Of a stretch of DNA of 64,000 nucleotides, positions 35,795 to 45,674 are shown piece after piece (positions within the stretch are counted from its first letter, which is position 1; every line of letters begins with the position of its first letter). The position numbers and the translations under genes are program-made. Under the pieces are notes generated by a model. That model saw only the letters and a program-made list of their open reading frames with translations. It searched no databases and was not told the origin of the DNA. Origin of the DNA: Phyllobacterium sp. 21LDTY02-6 (GTDB lineage: Bacteria; Pseudomonadota; Alphaproteobacteria; Rhizobiales; Rhizobiaceae); the NCBI RefSeq assembly GCF_023554255.2, contig NZ_JAMJWD020000004.1:471794-535793 (forward strand), in the 5' to 3' direction.

Positions 35795-37003
35795 TCAGAC
35801 GCGTTCGATAATGGTGGCGGTGCCCATGCCGGCACCGATGCAAAGGGTGACCAGCGCCACGTTGAGGTCGCGGCGCTCAAGCTCGTCGAGCACGGTGCCG
35901 AGGATCATCGCCCCGGTCGCCCCGAGCGGGTGCCCCATGGCAATGGCGCCGCCATTGACGTTGATCTTGTCGTGCGGAATGTCGAAGGCCTGCATATAGC
36001 GCAGCACCACGGCGGCGAAGGCTTCGTTCAGCTCGAAAAGATCGATGTCCGAGAGCTTCATCCTGGCGCGCTTGAGCAGCTTTTCCGTTACGTCGACGGG
36101 GCCCGTCAGCATCAATGCCGGATCGGAACCGATATTGGCGAAAGCGCGGATGCGGGCGCGCGGCTTCGAGCCGATGGCCCTGGCAGCGCTCTTCGAGCCG
36201 AGCAGCACGCCCGCCGCACCATCGACGATGCCGGAGGAATTGCCGGCATGGTGAACATGGTTGATGACCTCCACCTCCGGATGCGCCTGGATGCCGACGG
36301 CATTGAAGCCGCCCATCTCGCCGGGCATGACGAAGGAGGGATTGAGCGAAGCCAGCGCCTGCATGTCGGTGGACGGGCGCATATGCTCGTCGCGATCGAG
36401 GATCTTGAGGCCGTTTATATCCGTGATCTCAAGCACCGAATTCTTGAAATAGCCCTTCTCCCAGGCCTCGCCGGCCCGTTTCTGGCTTTCGACGGCATAG
36501 GCATCGACATCGTCGCGGCTGAAGCCGTATTTGGTGGCGATGAGATCGGCGGAAACGCCCTGCGGCATGAAATAGGCGGGCAGGCCGACCGACGGGTCCA
36601 TGTACCAGGCGCCGCCCGACATGCCCATGCCGACACGCGACATGGATTCGACGCCGCCGGCGATGACGATGTCGTCGGCGCCCTGGGCGATCTTGGCGGC
36701 GCCGAAATTCACCGCATCGAGCCCCGAGGCGCAGAAGCGCGATATCTGCATGCCCGGCGCCTTGAAATCATAGCCGGCCTCGAAGGCGGAGGAGCGCGGA
36801 ATGACCGCGCCCGCCTCGCCGACGGGATCGACGCAGCCATAGATGATATCGTCGACGAGGCCCGTATCGAGGCCGTTGCGGTCGCGCAGCGCCTCGAGCA
36901 CATGGGCGCCGAGCCGAACGGCCGGGACCTCATGCAGGCTTCCATCCTTCTTGCCTCTGCCGCGCGGTGTGCGGACGTGATCATAGATATAAGCGTCGGC
37001 CAT
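35795..37003 (-). CDS. fadA: Acetyl-CoA C-acetyltransferase (thiolase)
   Basis: 402 residues. Last step of each beta-oxidation round, thiolytic cleavage of 3-ketoacyl-CoA. Nucleophile Cys in [13 protein letters not shown] (about 92), GHPLGATGA preceded by NVNGGAIAM with the active-site His, and the second Cys in [14 protein letters not shown]. The length is normal. It lies 38 bp after the LCAD-like gene and 15 bp before fadJ. Confidence 0.95.
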   Translation of the reverse strand: MADAYIYDHVRTPRGRGKKDGSLHEVPAVRLGAHVLEALRDRNGLDTGLVDDIIYGCVDPVGEAGAVIPRSSAFEAGYDFKAPGMQISRFCASGLDAVNFGAAKIAQGADDIVIAGGVESMSRVGMGMSGGAWYMDPSVGLPAYFMPQGVSADLIATKYGFSRDDVDAYAVESQKRAGEAWEKGYFKNSVLEITDINGLKILDRDEHMRPSTDMQALASLNPSFVMPGEMGGFNAVGIQAHPEVEVINHVHHAGNSSGIVDGAAGVLLGSKSAARAIGSKPRARIRAFANIGSDPALMLTGPVDVTEKLLKRARMKLSDIDLFELNEAFAAVVLRYMQAFDIPHDKINVNGGAIAMGHPLGATGAMILGTVLDELERRDLNVALVTLCIGAGMGTATIIERV

Positions 37004-37041
37004 AATATTCTCCCTTCATGCCCGCCACCGGGGTCGAGACC

Positions 37042-38220
37042 CTAGAGGCTGCGGGCGATCAAAAGCTTCATGATTTCGTTGGTTCCGCCATAGATGCGCT
37101 GGACGCGGGCATCGCGGAACATGCGGGCGATGGGATATTCGTTCATATATCCATAGCCGCCATGCAGTTGCAGGCATTCGTCCACGACCTTGTTCTGCAG
37201 GTCGGTCAGCCAGTATTTCGCCATCGACGCCGTGACGGGATCGAGCCCGCCATTGACGTGGCGCTCGACGCAATGGTCGTAGAACACGCGGCCGATCGTC
37301 GTCTCCGTCTTCAGTTCCGCCAGCTTGAACTGGGTATTCTGGAACTCGATGATAGACTTGCCGAAAGCCTTGCGCTCCTTGACGTAGTCGGAGGTGATCG
37401 CGATGGCCCGTTCCGCCATGGCGATCGCGGTTCCGCCGATCTGCAGGCGCTCCTGCGGCAATTGCTGCATGAGCTGGACGAAGCCCTGCCCTTCCTCGGT
37501 GCCGAGCAGATTGGATGTCGGAACCCGGACCTCGTTGAAGAAGAGTTCGGACGTATCGTTGGATTTCAGCCCGACCTTGTCGAGGTTGCGGCCGCGCTCG
37601 AACCCCTCCTGGCCGTCGGTTTCGACGACGATCAGCGATGTGCCCCTGGCGCCCTGCGCCGGATCGGTCTTGGTCACGACGATAACCAGATTGGCCAATT
37701 GGCCATTGGTTATGAACGTCTTGGACCCGTTGATGACGTAGTGATTGCCGTCCTTGCGGGCGCTGGTCTTCACCCCCTGCAGGTCGGAACCCGCACCCGG
37801 CTCCGTCATGGCGATGGCGCCGATCAATTCGCCCGTCGCCATCTTCGGGAGCCATTTCCGCTTCTGCTCTTCCGAGCCGTAATGCAGGATATAGGGCGCG
37901 ACGATGGAATTGTGCAGCGCTATGCCGAAACCATCGACGCCGACATGGCTGATGGCCTCGAGGATGGCGCTCTCATGCGCATAGGTTCCACCCGCGCCGC
38001 CATATTCCTCCGGCATCGAGGCGCAGAGCAGGCCGTTCTCGCCCGCACGCTCCCAGACGGACCTGTCGAAGATTTCCTGCTTCTCGAAACGGTCGTAATG
38101 CGGCAGGACCTCCGCCTCCAGGAACTTCCTGGCCATTTCCTGCAACATGACGACATCGTCGGTCTTCCAGGCCGGCTTCGGTACGCCTAGGACGTCCTCT
38201 GGCTGCATACCCATCATCAT
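37042..38220 (-). CDS. Acyl-CoA dehydrogenase, long-chain (LCAD/IVD) type
   Basis: 392 residues, FAD-dependent first step of beta-oxidation. FAD/substrate loops: [19 protein letters not shown] and the C-terminal [15 protein letters not shown]. The usual catalytic Glu position in the last motif (YEGT) is Gly here. Instead LPQERLQIG holds a Glu at the position used by long-chain and isovaleryl-CoA dehydrogenases, so this belongs to that subgroup. Second gene of the operon, 49 bp after the larger dehydrogenase gene. Chain-length preference is not proven. Confidence 0.93.
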   Translation of the reverse strand: MMMGMQPEDVLGVPKPAWKTDDVVMLQEMARKFLEAEVLPHYDRFEKQEIFDRSVWERAGENGLLCASMPEEYGGAGGTYAHESAILEAISHVGVDGFGIALHNSIVAPYILHYGSEEQKRKWLPKMATGELIGAIAMTEPGAGSDLQGVKTSARKDGNHYVINGSKTFITNGQLANLVIVVTKTDPAQGARGTSLIVVETDGQEGFERGRNLDKVGLKSNDTSELFFNEVRVPTSNLLGTEEGQGFVQLMQQLPQERLQIGGTAIAMAERAIAITSDYVKERKAFGKSIIEFQNTQFKLAELKTETTIGRVFYDHCVERHVNGGLDPVTASMAKYWLTDLQNKVVDECLQLHGGYGYMNEYPIARMFRDARVQRIYGGTNEIMKLLIARSL

Positions 38221-38269
38221 CCTCCTGAGATCGGTTTCCCGGGCCAGGCCCGCGGCTTTGTTCCAAAGT

Positions 38270-40063
38270 CTAGAATGCTTCCGCCGGCAACGCCATCATC
38301 GTCTCCGAGCCGCTCTGGATCCGCGCCAGATGCGCCGCCGTTTCCGGCATGACGCGCTCCATGAAGAACTTGCCGGTCAGAAGCTTGGTCTCGTAGAACT
38401 GGGCGTTCGCAGCGCCGGCCGCAAGCCTGGCATTGGCGGCCCTGGCCATCTGCGCCCACATGTAGCCGAGGCTCACAAGGCCGAAGAGGTGCATGAAATC
38501 GGTCGATGCGGCGCCGGCATTGTCGGGATTGGCCATGCCGTTCTGCATCAGCCACATCGCGGCGGCCTGAAGGTCGTTCAGCCCCTTCTTCAGATGCTTC
38601 GTATAGAAGGACAGCTTTTCGTCGGAGCGGTTCTCCTCGCAGAAATCGCCGACCTCCTTGAAGAAGGCCATGACGGCGCGGCCGCCATTGAGGCCGAGCT
38701 TGCGCCCGACGAGATCGAGCGCCTGGACGCCATTGGCGCCCTCATAGATCATGGCGATACGCGCATCGCGGACATACTGGCTCATGCCATGTTCCTCGAT
38801 ATAGCCGTGGCCGCCAAAGACCTGCTGCGCCATGACGGCGTGCTCGAAGCCCTTGTCGGTGAGCACGCCCTTCAGCACCGGCGTCATCAGGCCGAGCACA
38901 TCGTCGGCCAGCTGGCGTTCGGCCTCGTCGCCGGAGCGATGGGCGACATCGGAGCGCAATGCCGACCACAGGATGAAGGCGCGGCCCGCTTCGTTGAACG
39001 ATTTGATGGTCAGGAGGATGCGGCGGATATCGGGATGGACCATCAATGGGTCGGCCTTCTTGTCCGGCTCCTTCGGCCCGGTCAGCGAGCGGCCCTGGAT
39101 GCGCTCCCGCGCATAGGCGGCGGCGTTCTGGTAGGCGACCTCGGCAATGGAAAGCCCCTGCAGGGCAACGCCGAGCCGCGCCTCGTTCATCATGGTGAAC
39201 ATGGCCCGCAGGCCCTTGTGCTCGCCGCCGATCAGGTAGCCCGTGGCATCGTCATAATTCATGACGCAGGTGGAATTGCCATGGATGCCCATCTTCTCCT
39301 CGATGGAGCCGCAGGAAACGCCATTGCGCTCGCCCGGATTGCCGTCGCCGTCGAGCTTGAACTTGGGCACGATGAAGAGCGAAATGCCCTTCACCCCTTC
39401 CGGCGCGCCCTCGATGCGGGCAAGGACGAGATGGATGATGTTTTCGGCAAGGTCGTGCTCGCCGGCGGAAATGAAGATCTTCTGGCCCGATATCCTGTAG
39501 GAACCGTCGCCATTCGGCACCGCCTTGGTGCGCAGAAGGCCGAGATCGGTGCCGCAATGCGGCTCGGTGAGGTTCATCGTGCCGGTCCAGGCGCCGTCCA
39601 CCATCTTCGGCAGATAGGCCTGCTTCTGCTCATCCGTGCCATGGGTGAGGATCGCGGCGATGGCGCCCTGCGTCAGGCCGGGATACATCATCAGCGCCAT
39701 GTTGGCCGACGACATGTATTCCCCGGCGGCAACATGGATCGTGTAGGGCAGGCCCTGGCCGCCGAATTCCTGCGGCACAGCGAGCCCGAGCCAGCCGCCT
39801 TCGCGATATTGCCCGAAAGCCTCGCCATAGCCCTTTGGTGTCGTCACCGAACCGTCATCGCCGCGCACGCAGCCCTGCCGGTCGCCGGACTGGTTGACCG
39901 GAAAGAGCGTATTCTCCGCCAGCTTTCCGGCCTCCCCGAGAATGGCTTCGACAATATCGGACGACGCGTCGGAAAATCCGGGCAGGTTGTTGTAACGTTC
40001 AAGCCCCAGGACATCGTTCAGCACAAACAGCGTGTCTTCCACGGGCGCGCGATAACTCGGCAT
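38270..40063 (-). CDS. Acyl-CoA dehydrogenase with C-terminal extension (DmdC-like)
   Basis: 597 residues, the long acyl-CoA dehydrogenase form with an added C-terminal domain, as in DmdC (3-methylmercaptopropionyl-CoA dehydrogenase) and related fatty acyl enzymes. Visible: [51 protein letters not shown] and [20 protein letters not shown], the last carrying the catalytic-type YEG. The start at 40063 ([18 protein letters not shown]) is the standard N-terminus. First gene of the four-gene beta-oxidation operon; the palindromic operator lies 74 bp upstream. The context argues for fatty acyl-CoA rather than DMSP substrates. Confidence 0.92.
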   Translation of the reverse strand: MPSYRAPVEDTLFVLNDVLGLERYNNLPGFSDASSDIVEAILGEAGKLAENTLFPVNQSGDRQGCVRGDDGSVTTPKGYGEAFGQYREGGWLGLAVPQEFGGQGLPYTIHVAAGEYMSSANMALMMYPGLTQGAIAAILTHGTDEQKQAYLPKMVDGAWTGTMNLTEPHCGTDLGLLRTKAVPNGDGSYRISGQKIFISAGEHDLAENIIHLVLARIEGAPEGVKGISLFIVPKFKLDGDGNPGERNGVSCGSIEEKMGIHGNSTCVMNYDDATGYLIGGEHKGLRAMFTMMNEARLGVALQGLSIAEVAYQNAAAYARERIQGRSLTGPKEPDKKADPLMVHPDIRRILLTIKSFNEAGRAFILWSALRSDVAHRSGDEAERQLADDVLGLMTPVLKGVLTDKGFEHAVMAQQVFGGHGYIEEHGMSQYVRDARIAMIYEGANGVQALDLVGRKLGLNGGRAVMAFFKEVGDFCEENRSDEKLSFYTKHLKKGLNDLQAAAMWLMQNGMANPDNAGAASTDFMHLFGLVSLGYMWAQMARAANARLAAGAANAQFYETKLLTGKFFMERVMPETAAHLARIQSGSETMMALPAEAF

Positions 40064-40136
40064 AGATTTCCTCCAACACAAGCAGAAAGACAGCGCGCGG
40101 AATTCGGCACTGCCGGATCATGATTCCACTATAGGC

Positions 40137-40166
40137 AATTTTGACGTTTCCGTAAACGTCAAAATT
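40137..40166. promoter_or_regulatory. Palindromic operator of the beta-oxidation operon
   Basis: Perfect 13-bp arms AATTTTGACGTTT and AAACGTCAAAATT around a CCGT spacer, 74 bp upstream of the first acyl-CoA dehydrogenase gene. A close variant sits upstream of the nitronate monooxygenase gene (49901-49931). The shape resembles sites of MerR/TetR-type regulators of acyl-CoA catabolism, but I cannot name the protein. Confidence 0.7.
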
Positions 40167-40206
40167 GTGCGGGTGCGGCAATTTTCTCGTCCTTCGGGTC
40201 CCCACG

Positions 40207-40259
40207 ATCAATAGACAGTAATCAATAGACGGCGATCAATAGAAGGCGATCAATCGGCG
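40207..40259. repeat. 14-bp tandem repeat running into the GH9 stop codon
   Basis: Three units starting ATCAATAGAC (ATCAATAGACAGTA, ATCAATAGACGGCG, ATCAATAGAAGGCG) and a partial fourth (ATCAATCGGCG), the last overlapping the stop codon of the glycoside hydrolase. Confidence 0.65.
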
Positions 40260-42181
40260 CCGCTGTCTCCGGCATTCCCATTCCCCGCGCCGGCCGTGCC
40301 TATATCCCCGGTATCGGTATCCCCAGTATCGGCATCCCCGGTATCGGCATCTCCGGTATCGGTGAGGAAACTGGCGATATAGGCCAGCGGGGCGTTCCAG
40401 TTGATGGTGATCTCGTTGGAGCCGAACGCATTGATATCATCGACATAACACAATTGCGCGACACAGCCGCTCAGCCGCTCGCGTGCGATCTCGTCGACCA
40501 GCGACGAGTTGGGGCCGCCGGCAAGCGAGCCGGGCGGCGGGTGCGGCAGCGATGGCTCGACCTGATGCGCGAACCAGCGGCTGTGCTGGTTCTTGGCGTA
40601 GAATGTGCCATAGCCGGTAACATAGGAAAGGTTCATCGGGTTGCGGCCGAGCAGATAGTCCATGCCCCGGCGGACGCCTTGCAGATAGATGGGCTTTCGC
40701 GTCAGATCGTAGGCGGCCGAAACGACGATCATGTTCTGCAATATCAGATGATTGCTGCCCCAGTCATATTGGCCATTGTCCGGCCTGTAGGGCTGGCCGA
40801 ACGGCTCGGTCTCCTGCAGCGCCAGCAACCGGTCGGCTGCTGCAATCACCGACCGGCGGATATCGGCATGATCGCCCGCGGGCAGCCGGCGCTTGCCGTA
40901 GAGCGCGAGGTGCAGCCGCGCGAGGCCCGCCGTTCCCGCCCAGTCGAAAGCGCCATGGCCGCCCCTGTCGAAGACGTCGCCCGCCCAATGCGGCGACTGG
41001 CGCAGCGCCGCAAGATAGGAAGCGCCGCCGGTGGTGAGATAGAGCTCGGCTGCCGCCCAGTAAAACTCGTCGCTGACATCGCCATCGCCATAATTGCCGC
41101 CGCCCTCGAAATAGACCGAAGGCGCGTAGATGGCCGGATGCTTGCGCGCCGCCGCCCATGCCTTTTCCGCCGCCTTGCGCAATATGGCGGCGAAGGTCGG
41201 GTCATGGCGCTGGAACAGCCGCGCGCCCTGCGCTGCAGCCGCTGCAAGATTGAGCGTTGCCGCAGTGGACGGCGCATAAAGCGCCCTCGCCTTCGGATCG
41301 AGATGCGGAAGCATCGGCGGGCCCGTCCATTGCGTATCGTGAACCTTGTGATGAACCATGCCGGCGAGCGGTTCTCCGTCGGGCACGACCATCTTCAACA
41401 GGAATTCGAGTTCCCAGCGCGCCTCGTCGAGAAGATCGGGGATATTGTTGCCGTGTTCGGGAATGCGCGAGCGCCCATCCGCCGTGATGGCCGCCGGATC
41501 ATTGGCGTAAAGCTCGGCGCGTTCGACGATATCCATCAACTGCGCCACCGCGATACCGCCATTGACCACATATTTCCCCTGGTCGCCGGCATCGTACCAG
41601 CCGCCCTCGACATCGAGCCTGTAGTCGCAATGCCAGTCGAGATCCGGATAGAGCTTCGCCGCTTCGTCGCGATCGAGGCATGGCACCTGCCGGTCGCCTC
41701 TGTTCGGGGCGATGCCGACATGCCCGGCCGGCCTTGCATAGGCCTCGCCGACGATATCGGCGCGGATCCCGGTGCCGCTGCGGGCGAGATAGAACCAGGA
41801 CTGGGCGTCGATGCTCAATCGTTCATAGAGACCGTTGCCGATCGGAAAGGGTACGCTCTCATTGCCGGCCACCGCCAGCCGGTAGCCATCCCCGGCGCCA
41901 TGAAAGGCGCTGAAATCCGCGCCATGCGTTTTGAGGCCGGACGACGGATGAGGGCCGGCGGGTACGGTCCTGCCGCGATAGACGGTGCTGCCGGCCGCAT
42001 CGAGCAGCCGGAAGTCCAGCGGCTCCTGCGCATCGGATATGATCGTTGCGCCTTTGGGTCCTTGCGGCAGATAGCCGGCCTGATTGACGCGGACGGGCGA
42101 AGCGCGCTGTCCGATGGCGGTCACGGGCAGCAGGCAGCAGGCCAGGATCACCAGGCAAATGGCCAAGCGCGACAAAGACAT
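40250..42181 (-). CDS. Secreted glycoside hydrolase family 9 (endoglucanase-type)
   Basis: 643 residues. Signal peptide (AICLVILACCLLPVTAIG), an Ig-like CelD_N domain (about 28-115; VRVNQAGYLPQGPKGA) and the GH9 (alpha/alpha)6 barrel. Catalytic signature GGWYDAGDQGKYVVNG (Asp about 197 and 200); SYVTGYGTFYAKNQHSRW carries the conserved His-Arg; NAFGSNEITINWNAPLAYI carries the acid Glu. The tail after about 610 is four DTGDx repeats then a Gly/Asn/Ala run. Likely hydrolyses beta-1,4-glucan or a related self-made polymer. GH9 is uncommon in this order. Divergent from the PodJ-like gene. Confidence 0.9.
   Translation of the reverse strand: MSLSRLAICLVILACCLLPVTAIGQRASPVRVNQAGYLPQGPKGATIISDAQEPLDFRLLDAAGSTVYRGRTVPAGPHPSSGLKTHGADFSAFHGAGDGYRLAVAGNESVPFPIGNGLYERLSIDAQSWFYLARSGTGIRADIVGEAYARPAGHVGIAPNRGDRQVPCLDRDEAAKLYPDLDWHCDYRLDVEGGWYDAGDQGKYVVNGGIAVAQLMDIVERAELYANDPAAITADGRSRIPEHGNNIPDLLDEARWELEFLLKMVVPDGEPLAGMVHHKVHDTQWTGPPMLPHLDPKARALYAPSTAATLNLAAAAAQGARLFQRHDPTFAAILRKAAEKAWAAARKHPAIYAPSVYFEGGGNYGDGDVSDEFYWAAAELYLTTGGASYLAALRQSPHWAGDVFDRGGHGAFDWAGTAGLARLHLALYGKRRLPAGDHADIRRSVIAAADRLLALQETEPFGQPYRPDNGQYDWGSNHLILQNMIVVSAAYDLTRKPIYLQGVRRGMDYLLGRNPMNLSYVTGYGTFYAKNQHSRWFAHQVEPSLPHPPPGSLAGGPNSSLVDEIARERLSGCVAQLCYVDDINAFGSNEITINWNAPLAYIASFLTDTGDADTGDADTGDTDTGDIGTAGAGNGNAGDSGAD
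40304..40363 (-). repeat. 15-bp tandem repeat in the GH9 C-terminal codons
   Basis: Four 15-bp units (ATCCCCGGTATCGGT and three variants with one or two changes) encode DTGDA/DTGDT/DTGDI repeats at the C-terminus of the GH9 protein. Confidence 0.8.
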
Positions 42182-42392
42182 CCGTTCTCATCTCCCACGA
42201 CCGCTTTATTGGCGATTCCGCTACTAATTTAACCAGTTGTTTACCACGTTTGGCCAATGTCTCCAGAACGGTGAACCGTGTTTATTTGTGATTTGTTTTT
42301 CACGGCTTGCCGGATCGCGAGGGGCCCTGCCCCAGCTCTCCGGTTTGGCTCCAAGGCGCGACACGCCCCGGCTTTCCCATAGAGCTCAAGCA

Positions 42393-45300
42393 ATGAACCC
42401 GAGCCGCGCAGGCGGCACAGAGATTAAGCAGGCGTCCATGACGAACCAGGGGTCACTGATGGAACAGGTCAACGTGAATCGCGCGCGGCGCGAGGCTTCG
42501 TCCTTGGATGATCTCAACAGGACGCTCGAAATCCTCGAAGGCAAGTTGCGCAAGGCGATGGCGAGCGAGCCGGCGCCGCAGCCGGAGCAGGATGATGGCG
42601 ACCTCGCCGACCGTTTCGCCCGGCTGGCCTCCCGCGCCGGCGCCTCTGCGGCGAGCCAGCGCGGCCCGGAGCGCAGCCCAGAACGCGGCACGGAGCGCGC
42701 CTATGCGCCGCGCCAGGCCGATGGCAAGCACGACCTTTCCGCCGTTGCGGCGCAGCTGAAGGAATTGCGCGCCTCCGATACGCCGCATGGCAGCTCCATG
42801 AACCGCCTGCGCCTGTCGACCGCCGACCGCGCCGCGCCACGCCTCGAACATGGCTGGCCGGAACGGACGGGCCGCGGCCCATCGATCCTGCGTGACGTTC
42901 CGCCCGTGAAATATGCGGGCAGGGTCTCCGGCGAGAGCATTCCGCTGCCGCAGGCGGGCGAACCCACCCTGCCCGCCAGCTTCATGCGGCAGATGGATGA
43001 GCGGCTGGACGAAATCAGCCGCGCCATCGTCGCCAATGCGCGGCCCGCTGACCGCCATGCCGATACGGACCGGCTGGACCGGCTGGAAGCGCGCATCGCC
43101 AGCCTTGCCGGCAATGTCGAAGCCGCGCTCGACGATCGCTTCTCCGATACGCTCCTGCAGCGCATGGGCGAGCTGGCGCATCGGGTCGAAACCCTCGCCG
43201 GGACCACGCGTCCCTCGGTCGACATCGACGCGCTTTCCGACCAGCTGGCCGCCATGTCGCGCCATCTGCAGAATGCCCCGGCCGCGATCAACATTTCCGA
43301 TTTCCGTGAACTCGAGCAGCGTGTCGTCCAGATCATCGACAAGCTGGAGACCATGTCCGGCCATGGCGCCAGCGAAGAGCTGGCCCTGCGCATGGACGAG
43401 CGCTTCAGCGCGCTGACCCGGCGGCTCGACGACCAGTATGAGGCAAGCGCGCATCATGGCGCCCGCCTCGCCGACAATATCGACGCCCGTTTCGAGGACA
43501 TGGCGCAATATATCGCCGCCAATGTGCCGCCGGCCGGGCAGACCGATGCGGCCATCCGCAATCTGGAACTCCAGATCGCCGGCCTGGCCGAACACCTGTC
43601 CCTGTCCAATGAACGCCATGCGCAGGTGGCTTCGATCACCCCCCGTCTCGACGCCATCGAGGACTCGCTGGCGGCCAATCGCGATTTCGTCATCGAGGCC
43701 GCCCGTCAGGCCGCCGTCGAGGCCATCGGCAATGCGGCCGGTTTCGAAACACCGCATGACAGCGCCATTGCCCGCCAGCTCGCCGACGATCTGAAGGTGC
43801 TCGAAGGGCTGGCGCGGAAATCGGAAGACCGCAACACCAAGACTTTCGAAGCCATCCATGACACGCTGCTGAAGATTGTCGATCGGCTGGCATCGCTTGA
43901 AAGCGCGCCTGCCCCGGTCGAGCGGGCTGCTGAACCCGCCGCAGCGGAAGCCGATGGCCGCGAGCGGAATTCGCTCCTCGGCGGCATCACCCGCAGCTTT
44001 GATGATCACACCGCCAGCGATGATGACGGCCAGGTCGAGCCTGCCGTCGATCTCGACAGCGGCCCAAGCGAACCGGGTTCCGGCATGCCGGACCTGGATT
44101 CGATCCTGAAGCGCGTGCGCGACGACCGGCGCGAAAAGCCCCATGGCGCCGACCTTCCCTCCACCAAATCGGACCTGATCGCTGCGGCGCGGCGTGCTGC
44201 CCATGCGGCGGCTGCCGAGGCGGAAGAGCAGGAACGCGAGCCGGCCATGGCTGGCGCGGATGAGACGCCTGAAGCGCGGCGCGGCTTCTTTTCGCGCCGC
44301 CGCAAGCCGATCCTGATCGCCATCAGCGCCATCATGATCGCCATTGCCGGCCTGCAGATCAAGAACGCCTTCTTCACCGAGGCCACCGCGCCTGAAACGG
44401 CAGCATCCGTCGCCCAGCCCGCCACCGAAGCGGTACGGCCGACCGATTCCACTCCAGCTGGCTCTGGCCAGACTGACTCTGGCCTGACCGATACTGGCCC
44501 GACCGGCATTGATGCGACAGATTCAAGCCATGTCGGCGCCATCCAGCCGGCCGAGCCGGCAGCGCCGGCGACCATAGACGAGGCCATCGTCGCAGCGCCT
44601 CCCGCGACGCCGGAACCGGCTCCGGTGCAGGCCGAAACGCCGCCCGCCGAGGCGATACCCGCCGTACCGCTCGAGGCCGGACCCGACGCTTTGCGCGATG
44701 CCGCCGCTTCCGGCGATACGAAGGCGCTATATGAGATCGGCAACCGCTTCATGGATGGCCGGGGCGTCACCAGCGATTATGCCAAGGCGGCGCAATGGTA
44801 CGAACTCGCCGCTACGCGCGGCTTCGCACCGGCGCAGTACAGGCTGGGCAATTTCTTCGAGAAGGGTCTCGGCGTCGAGCGTGACCTTGCCAAGGCCAGG
44901 GAATGGTACCGGCAGGCCGCCGAGCAGGGCAATACGAGCGCGATGCACAATCTCGCCGTGCTGTTCGCTGCCGGCGCCGACGGAGCGCCCGACAATGCGG
45001 CGGCAGCCCAATGGTTCAATCGCGCCGCCGAATACGGCGTCAAGGACAGCCAGTTCAATCTCGGCATCCTCGCCGCAAAGGGCATGGGCATGGCGCAGAA
45101 TCTCGAGGAGAGCTACCAATGGTTCGCGCTGGCCGCCAATGCCGGCGACAAGGACGCGGCAGGCAAGCGCGATGAAGTGGCCAAGGTGCTCGACGCCGCA
45201 CGGCTGGAGCGCGCCAGGGCGGCAACGGCCCTGTGGAAGGCTCGCGACACCAACAGCGAAGCCAATGCACCGCAGATACCGGCGGAATGGCAGGATGCAC

Positions 45301-45512
45301 CGACCGTAACCGGCTCGGCCGACATCGAGAAGGCCGTGCGCAACATCCAGCTCATCCTGAAGAAGAACGGCTACGACACCGGCGGATCGGACGGAAAGAT
45401 CGGCGCAAAGACGCGCGAAGCCATCATGGCATTCCAGAAGGATAATGGCCTTGCGCCGACGGGAACCGTCGATTCCGACCTCGTCAGGAACCTCCTGAAA
45501 AAGAAGGGCTGA
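42393..45512 (+). CDS. PodJ-like polar localisation protein (coiled coil, TM, Sel1 repeats, peptidoglycan-binding)
   Basis: About 1039 residues. A long cytoplasmic part rich in heptad-like coiled coil (about 20-560), one TM helix (about 630-650, ILIAISAIMIAIAGLQI), a Thr/Ser/Asp- and Ala/Pro-rich periplasmic linker, four Sel1-like repeats (e.g. ALYEIGNRFMDGRGVTSDYA, AQYRLGNFFEKGLGVERDLA, SQFNLGILAAKGMGMAQNLE), and a C-terminal peptidoglycan-binding domain (AVRNIQLILKKNGYDTGGSD). This is the PodJ layout: an organiser of cell-pole development. The start is uncertain: ATGs at 42393, 42438 and 42459 all fit; I took the first with coding-type codons and a weak GAG ribosome site. Confidence 0.85.
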   Translation: MNPSRAGGTEIKQASMTNQGSLMEQVNVNRARREASSLDDLNRTLEILEGKLRKAMASEPAPQPEQDDGDLADRFARLASRAGASAASQRGPERSPERGTERAYAPRQADGKHDLSAVAAQLKELRASDTPHGSSMNRLRLSTADRAAPRLEHGWPERTGRGPSILRDVPPVKYAGRVSGESIPLPQAGEPTLPASFMRQMDERLDEISRAIVANARPADRHADTDRLDRLEARIASLAGNVEAALDDRFSDTLLQRMGELAHRVETLAGTTRPSVDIDALSDQLAAMSRHLQNAPAAINISDFRELEQRVVQIIDKLETMSGHGASEELALRMDERFSALTRRLDDQYEASAHHGARLADNIDARFEDMAQYIAANVPPAGQTDAAIRNLELQIAGLAEHLSLSNERHAQVASITPRLDAIEDSLAANRDFVIEAARQAAVEAIGNAAGFETPHDSAIARQLADDLKVLEGLARKSEDRNTKTFEAIHDTLLKIVDRLASLESAPAPVERAAEPAAAEADGRERNSLLGGITRSFDDHTASDDDGQVEPAVDLDSGPSEPGSGMPDLDSILKRVRDDRREKPHGADLPSTKSDLIAAARRAAHAAAAEAEEQEREPAMAGADETPEARRGFFSRRRKPILIAISAIMIAIAGLQIKNAFFTEATAPETAASVAQPATEAVRPTDSTPAGSGQTDSGLTDTGPTGIDATDSSHVGAIQPAEPAAPATIDEAIVAAPPATPEPAPVQAETPPAEAIPAVPLEAGPDALRDAAASGDTKALYEIGNRFMDGRGVTSDYAKAAQWYELAATRGFAPAQYRLGNFFEKGLGVERDLAKAREWYRQAAEQGNTSAMHNLAVLFAAGADGAPDNAAAAQWFNRAAEYGVKDSQFNLGILAAKGMGMAQNLEESYQWFALAANAGDKDAAGKRDEVAKVLDAARLERARAATALWKARDTNSEANAPQIPAEWQDAPTVTGSADIEKAVRNIQLILKKNGYDTGGSDGKIGAKTREAIMAFQKDNGLAPTGTVDSDLVRNLLKKKG

Positions 45513-45674
45513 GCCGCGGACGTAACGCATATGCCACAGCACCGCAGCTAAACTTTCGGCGGGGCTCGCAGCAGGCCAGTCGGCGTTTGACTAAAGTCGG
45601 CCGAAAGGGCAAGAAACCTTAAAGAATTGCTGTCATCCTGCGCTACGGGACGGCAATGAGAATTGGGGTTTCCC

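Noticed and set aside
33344..37045. Plus-strand open frame of 1233 codons over the fadJ and thiolase genes
   Set aside because: Mirror of high-GC third positions of the real minus-strand genes; His/Arg/Asp-rich without any motif.
38147..40123. Plus-strand open frame opposite the large acyl-CoA dehydrogenase
   Set aside because: Antisense shadow; the minus-strand frame has full enzyme motifs.
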